In this document: in pieces, positions 18,341-26,712 of the stretch | How the letters are laid out: each line of letters starts with the position of its first letter | How positions within the stretch are numbered: position 1 is the stretch's first letter | From: Pseudomonadales bacterium | GTDB lineage: Bacteria > Pseudomonadota > Gammaproteobacteria > Pseudomonadales > Ketobacteraceae | Direction: 5' to 3' | Assembly: GCA_002708905.1 (NCBI GenBank) | Contig: PAPM01000012.1 | Location: forward strand, 1-64,000 | DNA length: 64,000 bases | Translations under genes and position numbers: made by a program | Notes under the pieces: model-generated | What the model was told of the DNA's origin: nothing | The model's database searches: none | The model's input: only the letters and a program-made list of their open reading frames with translations

Positions 18341-18846
18341 GCCAGTGCGGCTCGATAAAGCTCGGCCATGGGCTGGTCGAAGCAGACAAAAATCACACGT
18401 TTGAACATCAGATAGGTTTCCAGGCATCGCTCCACCTCATCGACGGCAATCGCCACGGCCTGTTCCTTGGGGTAACCGTAAACACCACAACTAATGGCCG
18501 GAAACGCTATGCTGCGAAAGCCTTCCCGCACAGCCAAAGTCATGACTTCTGAATAGCAGGACCGTAACTTTCCCGGCTCCCCTTGATCACCGCCCTGCCA
18601 GACCGGCCCGACGGTATGAATGATGGCTTTGGCTGGCAGCCTGAAGCCGGGTGTCATGACGGCATGACCGGTGGCACAGCCGCCTATTTTGCGGCAGGCT
18701 GCCTGCAATTCCTCAGCGCCGGCGGCTCGATGAATAGCACCGTCCACGCCACCACCACCCGCCAGTTGCGTATTGGCCGCATTGACGATGGCATCCACCT
18801 TCAGCGTTGTGATATCCCCGACCCACACTTGAATTCGGTCATCCAT
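18328..18846 (-). CDS. Macrodomain protein (ADP-ribosyl hydrolase type)
   Basis: From the ATG at 18846 the protein has 172 residues (a TTG eight codons upstream is less likely). It has the macrodomain hallmarks: [16 protein letters not shown] at the start, [14 protein letters not shown] binding the distal ribose, and [13 protein letters not shown] near the C-terminus. Relatives such as YmdB hydrolyse O-acetyl-ADP-ribose or remove ADP-ribose from aspartate or glutamate. It is the last gene of the minus-strand series tagF, PP2C, tail-anchored protein, macrodomain, after a gap of about 33 bases, so it may be co-expressed with a protein-modification module. Confidence 0.9.
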   Translation of the reverse strand: MDDRIQVWVGDITTLKVDAIVNAANTQLAGGGGVDGAIHRAAGAEELQAACRKIGGCATGHAVMTPGFRLPAKAIIHTVGPVWQGGDQGEPGKLRSCYSEVMTLAVREGFRSIAFPAISCGVYGYPKEQAVAIAVDEVERCLETYLMFKRVIFVCFDQPMAELYRAALAQAT

Positions 18847-18879
18847 GACGTTATCAGTCTCTTTCAGCAATTGCGGCCG

Positions 18880-19179
18880 TTACACCATCGACATGAGCAG
18901 AAAGCCCATCACACCCAACACCACCAGCGTCAGGCCCACCATCAGGTAAGGCGTCCAATCACGTTTCGGCGCAACCGGCTTAAGAGGCTGTTCCGGAGTA
19001 GCTTCCTCCGCTGACGGCGGCCGTTGTAGCAGAGTATCTATATCCTGATCGATGCACTGTTTCATAATATCCCGGCGACGCCGTCGATACTCAATTTTAT
19101 TGAAGGCACCATCACAATATTGCCGCGCCACCAATCGCATTTCCGCCGCCAATTGCTTTTCTTTTTCCGGCGTCATCAT
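18880..19179 (-). CDS. Small tail-anchored protein in the phosphatase operon
   Basis: This 99-residue protein has a charged helical N-terminal half (ARQYCDGAFNKIEYRRRRRDI), a Pro- and Glu-rich linker and a single C-terminal membrane helix (about 77-97), so it should be tail-anchored in the inner membrane with its bulk in the cytoplasm. Its ATG overlaps the end of the PP2C gene by four bases, implying coupled translation and probably a physical or functional link to the phosphatase. I do not recognise the family. Confidence 0.8.
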   Translation of the reverse strand: MMTPEKEKQLAAEMRLVARQYCDGAFNKIEYRRRRRDIMKQCIDQDIDTLLQRPPSAEEATPEQPLKPVAPKRDWTPYLMVGLTLVVLGVMGFLLMSMV

Positions 19180-19898
19180 TGCATTTTCACCGCAATCACC
19201 GTGACATTGTCACGGGCCCCGGCCTGCAAGGACCGCTCAATCAGATTATGTGTGGCGGACTCGACGTTGCCGCCACTGAGATGCTGGGCAATCTCCGACT
19301 CTTCCAGGGCACCATAAAGCCCGTCACTGCACAGGAGATAGAGATCACCGGGACGCAGTTCCACCAGCGTCACGTCCACGTACAGGGTTTCACTGGCACC
19401 CACCGCCCTGGTAATCACATTGGACGCCGGATGGTTTACGGCTTCCTCCTGCGAGATCATCCCCCTGGACAGCATTTCGTTAACCTGGCTGTGATCGTCG
19501 GAAACCTGTTCCAACGTATTGTTCCGGTAGCGGTACAAACGGGAGTCTCCGGCCCAGAGACAGACGCCAACGCTTTCGCGCACAAAGAAAGAGACCACGG
19601 TACTGCCCATGGTGCGGCCTTCACAGTGGGTACGGGAATAGGTACGGATTTTATGGTGAACTTCCAGGAGGGTGTCTTCGATACTGTCCACCACGTCGGA
19701 TAACGGCTGGCTCACGTCCACCGCACCCAGGGAGGAAGTGATCATTTCACTGGCAATCTCACCGGCTTCATGCCCGCCCATGCCATCGGCCACCACCCAC
19801 AAACCATCATTATTGCGATTGAGGAAAGCATCCTCATTCATATTTCGAACGGCGCCGCAGTGGGTTGCCGCGCTACTTAGCCAATGAGTCTGCACCAT
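19176..19898 (-). CDS. PP2C-family Ser/Thr protein phosphatase
   Basis: This 240-residue single-domain PP2C phosphatase has metal-binding residues in NEDAFLN, ADGMGGHEAGE, CSDGLYGALE and ARDNVTVI. It resembles PppA, which reverses threonine phosphorylation by PpkA in type VI secretion control, and other Stp-type phosphatases. It sits eight bases after tagF and overlaps the next gene by four bases. A Ser/Thr kinase lies about 5 kb away at 24949-26232. No type VI structural genes are present, so the target here is probably another envelope system. Confidence 0.92.
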   Translation of the reverse strand: MVQTHWLSSAATHCGAVRNMNEDAFLNRNNDGLWVVADGMGGHEAGEIASEMITSSLGAVDVSQPLSDVVDSIEDTLLEVHHKIRTYSRTHCEGRTMGSTVVSFFVRESVGVCLWAGDSRLYRYRNNTLEQVSDDHSQVNEMLSRGMISQEEAVNHPASNVITRAVGASETLYVDVTLVELRPGDLYLLCSDGLYGALEESEIAQHLSGGNVESATHNLIERSLQAGARDNVTVIAVKMQ

Positions 19899-19906
19899 GC
19901 AGTTTC

Positions 19907-20680
19907 TTACTCGTTCTGAATGTCGTGTGTATTGTTACAGTTGTTTGGAGAAAAGGCCAATGGTGAGATCACATCCAACGGCGTGCTCCATCCGCGTTGT
20001 GACCAATCCCCCCCTAATAGAGAAGTGTAGCATTGTGGTGACGGCAAATAACCACTGATGAGGTGAACCGGGGAGACTCTTTCCGAGCCGGCGCTGCTCC
20101 ACAGGCTGTAAGCTGGGAAACGCTGCAGCAGCAGTTCATGCAGTAAATGCGGGTAGGCATGCACGGGGTTCAGGTCATGCCGCTGAAACAGTGCCAGCGG
20201 TCGCCCCACTTCCCACTTGGCCGCCGACAATGAGCGTACAGACTCCAGCGGGGACAGCCCTCCCAGTTGGCGTTCCAGTTCCGTTAGCGGAAGATTGTCC
20301 TGCAATACCCCTAGCGCCAGTGTTTCCAGCTGTTCGAACCAGGGGGAGGATTCAATCAGCGGGGCCGTCGGCAATGCATCTGCCGGTAAGGCCTGGGCCA
20401 AAACCAAAGGATAATAGCGACCCACCTTATCCACGCTGGGGACCATCACTCCAGCCCAAAGCTGTGGGTCCACAATTTGGCTGCTGAACACAAAGCGCCA
20501 CACGGGACTGGTCAGATAAATCTCCAGCCAACGATTGCCCAGTGCTTCCTGAGACGCCAACAAACTGCGCTGCACCCAGTCATCCCACCCGGCAACAAAA
20601 GACATGGGCAAATGGCGGGTGACAAAATCCGCTTGCTGGGGCAATTTACCATGCAAACCCACTGAATTCCGATCGCTCAT
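19907..20680 (-). CDS. tagF: TagF (ImpM-type) protein
   Basis: The 257-residue protein carries the TagF N-terminal signature: GLHGKLPQQADFVTRHLP, then WDDWVQRSLLASQ, then SPVWRFVFSS, and the VGRYYPLVLA segment. In known type VI systems TagF represses assembly and acts beside the PpkA/PppA threonine phosphorylation pathway, partly by holding the Fha scaffold. Here it heads a minus-strand operon with a PP2C phosphatase but without tss/hcp/vgrG genes in the window. It is divergent from the lipoprotein hydrolase gene. Whether core genes exist elsewhere in the genome is unknown. Confidence 0.9.
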   Translation of the reverse strand: MSDRNSVGLHGKLPQQADFVTRHLPMSFVAGWDDWVQRSLLASQEALGNRWLEIYLTSPVWRFVFSSQIVDPQLWAGVMVPSVDKVGRYYPLVLAQALPADALPTAPLIESSPWFEQLETLALGVLQDNLPLTELERQLGGLSPLESVRSLSAAKWEVGRPLALFQRHDLNPVHAYPHLLHELLLQRFPAYSLWSSAGSERVSPVHLISGYLPSPQCYTSLLGGDWSQRGWSTPLDVISPLAFSPNNCNNTHDIQNE

Positions 20681-20752
20681 GGGCTACCATTCCTCAACCG
20701 TTGAAAGTACACATCTGATTTATCAATACTTAGACCTGCCAATTACATAGAC

Positions 20753-21631
20753 ATGCCCTGGATAAACAGCGTCGAAAAAACAGCCAGCATTCCGGTTGCG
20801 GACATTCCGGTAAAAATCGGGCAGCTTACCCTGGTGCTGATGCTGTGGTTGACCAGTGCCTGTTCCGGGTATCAGGGTCTTATGGATTCCGCTGGCCTTA
20901 CTAACCAGGTTGTAGCCGGCACCGTCTACCGACATCGCATTATGATCAATGGCACAGGACAAGCCACGCCCTTGGCCGCACACTGGCATGTATATATTGA
21001 GGGAGACGGTCGCGCTGTTACGGCCCTCGGCCGGCCCAGTCTGGACCCGACGCCAAAAACCCCGCTGCTGCTGGCGATGATGACCCAGGACCCCATGCCG
21101 GCCCTCTATCTCGGCCGCCCCTGCTACTACCATACTGAAGACCCTAACTGCAGCCCTTACCATTGGACCCTGGCCCGCTATAGCCGGAACACCGTTGACA
21201 GCATGGCTGCCGCCCTGCAAGGCTCTCTCCCGGATGCCGCCACCATTACCCTGATCGGTCACAGCGGCGGCGGAACTCTGGCGGTTTTACTGGCAAAAAA
21301 ACTAAATAACGTAAACACTGTAGTGACCCTGGCGGGCAACCTTCAGGTGGCCAAATGGACGCAATACCACCATTACAGCCCCCTTGTGGCGTCGTTAGAC
21401 CCTGCCGCCGAGCCCCCGCTTCCGGATTGCATTAACCAATATCATTTTGCCGGCGCGCAGGACGAGGAAATACTGTCTGCCTGGATTGAGGAATATGCCC
21501 AACGGCAACCCAGTTCACACTTTGAGCTTGTTGCAGGCACCGATCATCGTACCGGTTGGCCCCTATGGTGGACACTGGTCAAATTAGAACCAACTATTAA
21601 GACTCAGCGCTGTGACAAAATAACGAGCTAG
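20753..21631 (+). CDS. Lipoprotein alpha/beta hydrolase
   Basis: The 292-residue protein has a nucleophile elbow GHSGGG (Ser171) and a late DHRTGW that can supply the catalytic His. The N-terminus has a polar stretch of about 22 residues, then a hydrophobic segment ending in TSAC (lipidated Cys37), an unusually long lead for a lipoprotein. It should act in the periplasm or at the outer membrane, possibly on esters or lipids. It reads in the same direction as the caspase-like gene 55 bases on, and divergently from tagF. Confidence 0.78.
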   Translation: MPWINSVEKTASIPVADIPVKIGQLTLVLMLWLTSACSGYQGLMDSAGLTNQVVAGTVYRHRIMINGTGQATPLAAHWHVYIEGDGRAVTALGRPSLDPTPKTPLLLAMMTQDPMPALYLGRPCYYHTEDPNCSPYHWTLARYSRNTVDSMAAALQGSLPDAATITLIGHSGGGTLAVLLAKKLNNVNTVVTLAGNLQVAKWTQYHHYSPLVASLDPAAEPPLPDCINQYHFAGAQDEEILSAWIEEYAQRQPSSHFELVAGTDHRTGWPLWWTLVKLEPTIKTQRCDKITS

Positions 21632-21686
21632 TGCTCGGCCCCTGAGGGTATACTCATTCATATAACGGATTCATTTGAGGTGAAAA

Positions 21687-23753
21687 ATGCGTGCTCCTAA
21701 AGGATTTCAGTTGACCGCCCGCGGTGTCTGCATAGGCTTTTTTTCGGTAATTCTGGCGGCCTGTGCCAGCTCCCCCAGTCAGGTTCCCACGGGGGCGGCG
21801 ACGGAAACCAAGAACGCCGATGACCTCCTGATTATCGATTGCCTGTTGCCCGGCCAGGTGAAAAAGCTAGGTAGCCAAACCACCTTCCTCACCGCCCGCC
21901 GCCCCATCAAAACCACGGCTACCGATTGCGAAATCCGCGGCGGTGAATACGTGGCCTTTGACCGGGCTGACTACGCTACGGCATTGAAAATCTGGTTGCC
22001 GGTGGCGCAATCCGGTGATGCGGAAGCCCAAACCTATGTCGGCGAAATCTACGAAAAGGGCCTGGGTTTGAAACCGGACTATCAAGCCGCCTCCATCTGG
22101 TACGGCAAAGCCGCCCAGCAGAATTTTTCCCGCGCGCTGATCAATCTGGGCAACCTCTACGAAAAAGGCCTGGGAGTAGCCCAGGACAAGGCCATGGCGC
22201 TGAACCTCTACCGCCAGGCTGCGGGCTTAAAGAGCGACGACCTGTTGTATGCCTCCACCGTGGAGGTGCGTGCCGTTGACCAGAAAGAACTGATCCGGTT
22301 GAAAGACGAAGTCGCCTTCAAGAGCCAACAGCTGCAAGCCGCAGAGGGCAAGTTAGCCAACCTGCAACAGGAACTGGGGCAACGCAAACAGGCGTTGGCC
22401 GCGGCCGAGAAGAACCAGAAAAGTGCTGAACTGGCCCTGTTTGCCCAGGAATCCAAAGCCATCCATGAACAAAGTCAGGCACTGATCAAACAGCTGCGCT
22501 CCGAACTGGAAAGCGCCAAGCAGGAAGTCACCAGCCAGCAGCAACAACTGGCGCAGGCCAACCAACAGCTGCAGCAAATCAACAGCGAAGTCAGCACCAC
22601 CAACAGCAGTATCCTGCAATCGGAAACACTGATTGCCAGCGCCGACAGCATGCCGGTCATCGAAATCATTGACCCCCCCATGACGCTGATGCGCGGGCTG
22701 CCCACTATTCCGGTGAAAGCCTCCATCAAAGAGAAGGAGATCGTCGGCAAGATCAAAGCCCCGCAAGGGCTGAAGAGCTTCAAGGTCAATGGCAAGGAAC
22801 AGACCATAGATGAGTACAACCTGTTCTGGGTAAATGTACCTATAGATGGCAGCCGCAAGACCATCAAGCTGGAAGCCATCGACGCCCAGAATAACAAGGT
22901 GGCCTTTAATTTCAGCGTGGTACCGGATCAAAAATCCACTGCAGTGGCAAGCTCATCCGGTGAGGCTGCTGAACCTACGCCGCTGGCGGTGAAATCCGGT
23001 ATTAATCTGGGAAGCTACCACGCCCTGGTCATTGGCAATAACGAATACCGCAATTCCCCGGCCCTGAAAACCGCCGTCAATGACGCGACGGAAACCGCCG
23101 AGCTGCTGCAGAAAAAGTTTGGTTTCAAAACCACGGTATTGAAGAACGCCACCCGCTACGAAATTCTGGCAGCCCTGAACGAATTGCGGGAAACCCTCAC
23201 GGAACAGGACAATCTTTTGATCTACTATGCCGGTCACGGCGAGCTGGACGACAAAACTGAAAAAGGCTTCTGGCTGCCGGTGGATGCGGAACAAGGCAAT
23301 CCCCGTAACTGGATTTCCAACGCCGCCATTTCCGACATCTTGAACACACTCAAGGCCAAACACGTGATGGTGGTGGCCGACTCCTGCTATGCCGGCACCC
23401 TGTCGGTTGCCGCTATGCCCCGAGTAGATGAATCCATGCCGGAGGATCTGCAAAAAGAATGGATCATGGCCATGTCCCAGGCCCGCGCCCGCACCGTGCT
23501 GACCTCCGGTGGAATTGCTCCGGTACTGGACGGCGGCGGTGACGGCCACTCGGTATTCTCCCGCGCCTTTATCGAAACCCTGCGCAGCAGTAACGGTATT
23601 ATTGAAGGCCACTCCATCTATCGTGAAGTGCTGAGCCGGGTACAATCCAAAGCCCAGGCGTTGAATGTACTGCAGGTTCCGGAATACGCGCCGGCCCGCT
23701 ATGCCGGTCATGAAGCCGGAGAGTTCTTCTTCAGTTCCGGTACCACTATCTAA
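21687..23753 (+). CDS. Lipoprotein caspase-like protease with Sel1 repeats
   Basis: The 688-residue protein starts with a lipobox LAAC (Cys26), then two Sel1-type repeats (about 90-175; EAQTYVGEIYEKGLG and ALINLGNLYEKGLG), a long coiled coil (about 195-305), a beta domain (about 325-415) and a C-terminal caspase (peptidase C14) domain with the catalytic pair His517 (YYAGHGE) and Cys567 (ADSCYAG). Bacterial caspase homologues cleave partner proteins, often after activation. The lipobox predicts that this one works in the envelope. A GAGGTG site precedes the ATG. The next gene begins 18 bases after its stop, so the two form an operon. Confidence 0.9.
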   Translation: MRAPKGFQLTARGVCIGFFSVILAACASSPSQVPTGAATETKNADDLLIIDCLLPGQVKKLGSQTTFLTARRPIKTTATDCEIRGGEYVAFDRADYATALKIWLPVAQSGDAEAQTYVGEIYEKGLGLKPDYQAASIWYGKAAQQNFSRALINLGNLYEKGLGVAQDKAMALNLYRQAAGLKSDDLLYASTVEVRAVDQKELIRLKDEVAFKSQQLQAAEGKLANLQQELGQRKQALAAAEKNQKSAELALFAQESKAIHEQSQALIKQLRSELESAKQEVTSQQQQLAQANQQLQQINSEVSTTNSSILQSETLIASADSMPVIEIIDPPMTLMRGLPTIPVKASIKEKEIVGKIKAPQGLKSFKVNGKEQTIDEYNLFWVNVPIDGSRKTIKLEAIDAQNNKVAFNFSVVPDQKSTAVASSSGEAAEPTPLAVKSGINLGSYHALVIGNNEYRNSPALKTAVNDATETAELLQKKFGFKTTVLKNATRYEILAALNELRETLTEQDNLLIYYAGHGELDDKTEKGFWLPVDAEQGNPRNWISNAAISDILNTLKAKHVMVVADSCYAGTLSVAAMPRVDESMPEDLQKEWIMAMSQARARTVLTSGGIAPVLDGGGDGHSVFSRAFIETLRSSNGIIEGHSIYREVLSRVQSKAQALNVLQVPEYAPARYAGHEAGEFFFSSGTTI

Positions 23754-23771
23754 CAGGACTAACACACCCTC

Positions 23772-24962
23772 ATGTCCAGCCGCGTTCTTTCCGCCTACTT
23801 TGACGACTTTCGCAAAGGCAAACGGCAACGGGAAGAACTGCGGCTGTTTATGGAAGACGCCATTCGCAAGGAGCCCATGCGACGGGGCCATTTCATGGCT
23901 TGGCTGGATCAGGCACAATACGAGCACCCGATTCCGGTAACGGAGTTTCTCCTGCTCAGAAAAGAAATTGAGGCCAGCTTGGATAACGACGATCAAACCC
24001 GCATTGCCCTCCCCAAAGGACCTGTCAAAACCAGCCCTGACGCAGAAACTCTGGTAGCCGGCAACGAAGAGGAAACACTGGTCGCCCCCGGCGAGAAAGA
24101 CGAAGACGCCACTGAAGTCTCCAGCGGCAGCCAACCCAGTGATATGGCCCGCCTGCACGCCGCCGCCACCATGATCGCCAAGCCGGAAGAACTTCATAAG
24201 CAGGAGGATGAAAAGCCGGATAACAAGCGGAAGGCGTTGGAACAAACTGAAGCACAGGATGACGCCACCATCGTCAGCACCACCCATGCCTCCATGGTAG
24301 CAACACAGCGCTCAGCGAATCCGCAACCGGAGGAACGCAGGCATTCTGAAACCGCACAAGCCAAACCAGAACCCACTGAAAAGCAAGACAAGGCTGCATT
24401 GCCGGTCTGGCTTTGGCTGTCAGCAGGAATACTTGTGATTGCACTGGGTTTCGGGTATTGGGCCATACGCCCCGCATCCAACGTCATTGTCGTGGAACCG
24501 GTGCCACCTTCAGAAGCAGTTAACTCGGTGGAAGCACTGGCCAGGGAGCTGGTGGATAAAAGTGAGGTGGTTGATAAAAGACAGCTGGTAGGCGAAGCGG
24601 ATATTTCCGCAGACAGCGACGGCGCTGCTCCCGTTGCCGCAGCACCCGTTGCCGACAGTGCACCGGCTAAGCCGATTGAACCACTCCCGGCCGACCTCAG
24701 CCCCCAGCAGGCCATTGCAACACTGCTGCAACGGGTCAGTGCAGGCGAGCTGTTGCCACTGGAACAAACCGGCAATGCGCAGGAAGTGATGGACTATATG
24801 CTGGCTCATTACCCCGAAGCGCCGGAGTCACTGGAAGCCAGGCAGATATTAAAAGACGCCTATCTGGCTGCCAGTAAGCGCGCCCAGGGACAGGGAGAAT
24901 GGGACCAATCCCAGATATTACTGGATGCCGCCTTCAACGTATTGAGTGCTACTGCTCATTAA
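23772..24962 (+). CDS. Membrane protein with repeated acidic-Thr motifs
   Basis: The 396-residue protein has a helical N-terminal domain (1-70), a disordered acidic region (70-205), one membrane helix (about 211-231) and a periplasmic helical C-terminal part. The acidic region holds five similar short motifs with a threonine after acidic residues: DDQTRIA (Thr76), DAETLVA (Thr93), EEETLVA (Thr102), EDATEVS (Thr114) and DDATIVS (Thr166). Such sites resemble threonines phosphorylated by Ser/Thr kinases and read by FHA domains. It is co-transcribed with the caspase-like gene and overlaps the convergent kinase gene by 14 bases. I do not recognise a named family; being a kinase substrate is inference. 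Confidence 0.8.
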   Translation: MSSRVLSAYFDDFRKGKRQREELRLFMEDAIRKEPMRRGHFMAWLDQAQYEHPIPVTEFLLLRKEIEASLDNDDQTRIALPKGPVKTSPDAETLVAGNEEETLVAPGEKDEDATEVSSGSQPSDMARLHAAATMIAKPEELHKQEDEKPDNKRKALEQTEAQDDATIVSTTHASMVATQRSANPQPEERRHSETAQAKPEPTEKQDKAALPVWLWLSAGILVIALGFGYWAIRPASNVIVVEPVPPSEAVNSVEALARELVDKSEVVDKRQLVGEADISADSDGAAPVAAAPVADSAPAKPIEPLPADLSPQQAIATLLQRVSAGELLPLEQTGNAQEVMDYMLAHYPEAPESLEARQILKDAYLAASKRAQGQGEWDQSQILLDAAFNVLSATAH

Positions 24963-26232
24963 CCCGGTTACGCAGCAACATGATGCGGTCGTCGTTGGGG
25001 AACAGGCGCTCCGCCAACTCCAAATGCTTCTCCACATCGTCCCGCCGGCCTTCCAGTGCCAGTAACTGGGCGCGTTTGAAAAAGCGGTTCTTCACCCGGT
25101 TGATACCTTCCAGGGCTTCACTGTTTTGCGGGTCCACCTGCAGGACAAGCTGATACGCTTCGAAGGCATTACTGCCCTGCGGTGACACCAGCCGCCCCAC
25201 TTTGAAATGGGCCTCCGCCACATTGATTAACCGCTCAAGCTTGGCCCGCTCCTCGGCCGATAGCTTGCCGTCGCTGGTTTCCGTAGCCGGTTGTGCGTAT
25301 TGCTGATCCCGCTGGGTCTTGAACCACATGCCCGCACCGGTGGCCAGGGCCAATACCACAACGGCCACCACGGCCATCAGCACCAGGTTGTTACTCTTGC
25401 CAGCCTTTGTTGGCGCCACCGCTTTCTGCAATTCATCCCGGAACGCCGCGGCAGTCTGATAACGGTGCGACACATCCTTGGCCAGCGCCTTTTTGACGAT
25501 GCCGTCAAAGGCCTTGGGTACAGACTGATTCTTGGCAGTGGGCCGATCCGGCTCTTCCGACAACACGCTGTGCATGATGGCGTGGGTGTTGTCACCGGCA
25601 AAAGGCTTCTTGCCCACCAGCAATTCGTACAGCACCACTCCGGTGGAGAACAGGTCACTGCGGGCATCCACCGGTTGCCCCTTGCACTGCTCGGGAGACA
25701 TGTAGGATGGGGTTCCCAGCACACTGCCCATCTGGGTCAATTCCGCATTGTCCACCCGGGCGATACCGAAGTCCGCCAGCTTGATCTGACCGTTGTGAGT
25801 GATGAAGACATTGGCCGGCTTGATATCCCGGTGAACTATGCCCAGCTTATGGGTGTAGTCCAGGGCGCTCAAGATGGCTCCGACAATATGCACCGCTTCT
25901 TCCGGGCTGTATTTGCGGCCATCCTTGAGCAGGGTTTTCAGGTCGTGGCCCTCAACGTATTCCATGACGAAATACGGCGTGCCCTTGTCCTGGTCAAACT
26001 CATAGATGGACACAATATTGGCATGATTGAGACGCCCTACCGCCTGGGCCTCATTGCGGAATCGATCCAGCAGTTCACGCCCCATCTCCGTATCCAAAAG
26101 GGAGGCATGAATGGTTTTGATGGCCACTGGTCGGGCAATGTTGGGGTCAAATCCCTTATAAACCACCCCCATGGCACCTTTGCCAAGCAATCCCTGGATT
26201 TGGTATTTGCCGAGTGTCTGGGGTTGACTCAT
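24949..26232 (-). CDS. Transmembrane Ser/Thr protein kinase
   Basis: The protein has 427 residues with an N-terminal Hanks-type kinase domain (about 9-268): glycine loop GKGAMGVVY, Lys in VAIKTIH, HRDIKPANVF and DFGIARV, followed by an SPEQC activation segment. One membrane helix (about 276-298) leads to a periplasmic C-terminal helical region with TPR-like repeats (about 330-427). It resembles the PpkA/PknB group, which phosphorylates threonine in FHA proteins. The likely local partners are the PP2C phosphatase, TagF and the acidic-Thr membrane protein. Its periplasmic part resembles that of the 396-residue protein encoded by the convergent gene. Confidence 0.92.
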   Translation of the reverse strand: MSQPQTLGKYQIQGLLGKGAMGVVYKGFDPNIARPVAIKTIHASLLDTEMGRELLDRFRNEAQAVGRLNHANIVSIYEFDQDKGTPYFVMEYVEGHDLKTLLKDGRKYSPEEAVHIVGAILSALDYTHKLGIVHRDIKPANVFITHNGQIKLADFGIARVDNAELTQMGSVLGTPSYMSPEQCKGQPVDARSDLFSTGVVLYELLVGKKPFAGDNTHAIMHSVLSEEPDRPTAKNQSVPKAFDGIVKKALAKDVSHRYQTAAAFRDELQKAVAPTKAGKSNNLVLMAVVAVVVLALATGAGMWFKTQRDQQYAQPATETSDGKLSAEERAKLERLINVAEAHFKVGRLVSPQGSNAFEAYQLVLQVDPQNSEALEGINRVKNRFFKRAQLLALEGRRDDVEKHLELAERLFPNDDRIMLLRNRVNEQ

Positions 26233-26291
26233 TTGGGTGGTGTCCTGATCAGTCTGCGTTGGAATATTTAATTAAGCGTAGCAAGGCTCAC

Positions 26292-26316
26292 ACACAAAGG
26301 GGCCATTTCTGGCCCC
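26292..26316 (-). terminator. Hairpin between the kinase gene and the small gene at 26349
   Basis: GGGGCCA (26299-26305) and TGGCCCC (26310-26316) form a seven-pair stem with a TTTC loop. On the minus strand it is followed by TTTGTGTG, a short and imperfect T tract. It would end the transcript of the gene at 26349-26627 before the kinase gene starts. Confidence 0.55.
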
Positions 26317-26348
26317 TAATGTTCTGAAACTGTGAGGATTATAGCCTC

Positions 26349-26627
26349 TTAGCCTTTCAATTCGTAGACGTGATAGGCTTCGGGAAGATATTGATCAATG
26401 GTGGTACCCAGATAACTGGCGTTGTTGGGGATTCCGTCACCGGTGAAGAACACACGAAACTGTCGTGGGGTCTTGGGGGCGTTCAAATCGGCTGGAACTT
26501 CAGCCCACATAAAGATGGCGCGACGGGGCATCAGATATTCAACGTGAATAATATTGGAATTCTCCGGTAACTCGATGGTCTGGGTTTCCTTGGAGATGGC
26601 TACTTCAAATTTATGAATGGTTCTCAT
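26349..26627 (-). CDS. Small hypothetical protein, possibly DUF7352
   Basis: The 92-residue soluble protein begins MRTIHKFEVAIS and has strands with IELPENSNIIHVEY, a RQFRVFFTGDGIP segment, a GTT-containing turn and the ending YHVYELKG. This pattern recalls a small family seen in phages and bacteria (DUF7352, from memory and not certain). The function is unknown. It is isolated between the kinase gene and another small gene, ends at a hairpin, and could be a remnant of a mobile element, though nothing else phage-like is present. Confidence 0.7.
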   Translation of the reverse strand: MRTIHKFEVAISKETQTIELPENSNIIHVEYLMPRRAIFMWAEVPADLNAPKTPRQFRVFFTGDGIPNNASYLGTTIDQYLPEAYHVYELKG

Positions 26628-26712
26628 GTAATACTCTCAGTTGGAACGCGATCGACTTCGACGATTATCTCGCCCAATGATTGCCAATACGATGATCAAC
26701 GTCAAACGATTT

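Noticed and set aside
22953-24287. A 444-codon open frame on the minus strand opposite the caspase and acidic-Thr genes
   Set aside because: It spans two real genes and their gap and shows no recognisable domain.
18880-26232. A type VI secretion cluster, suggested by TagF, PP2C and a kinase
   Set aside because: None of the structural genes (sheath, tube, baseplate, membrane complex, ClpV) is present, so only an orphan regulatory set can be claimed.
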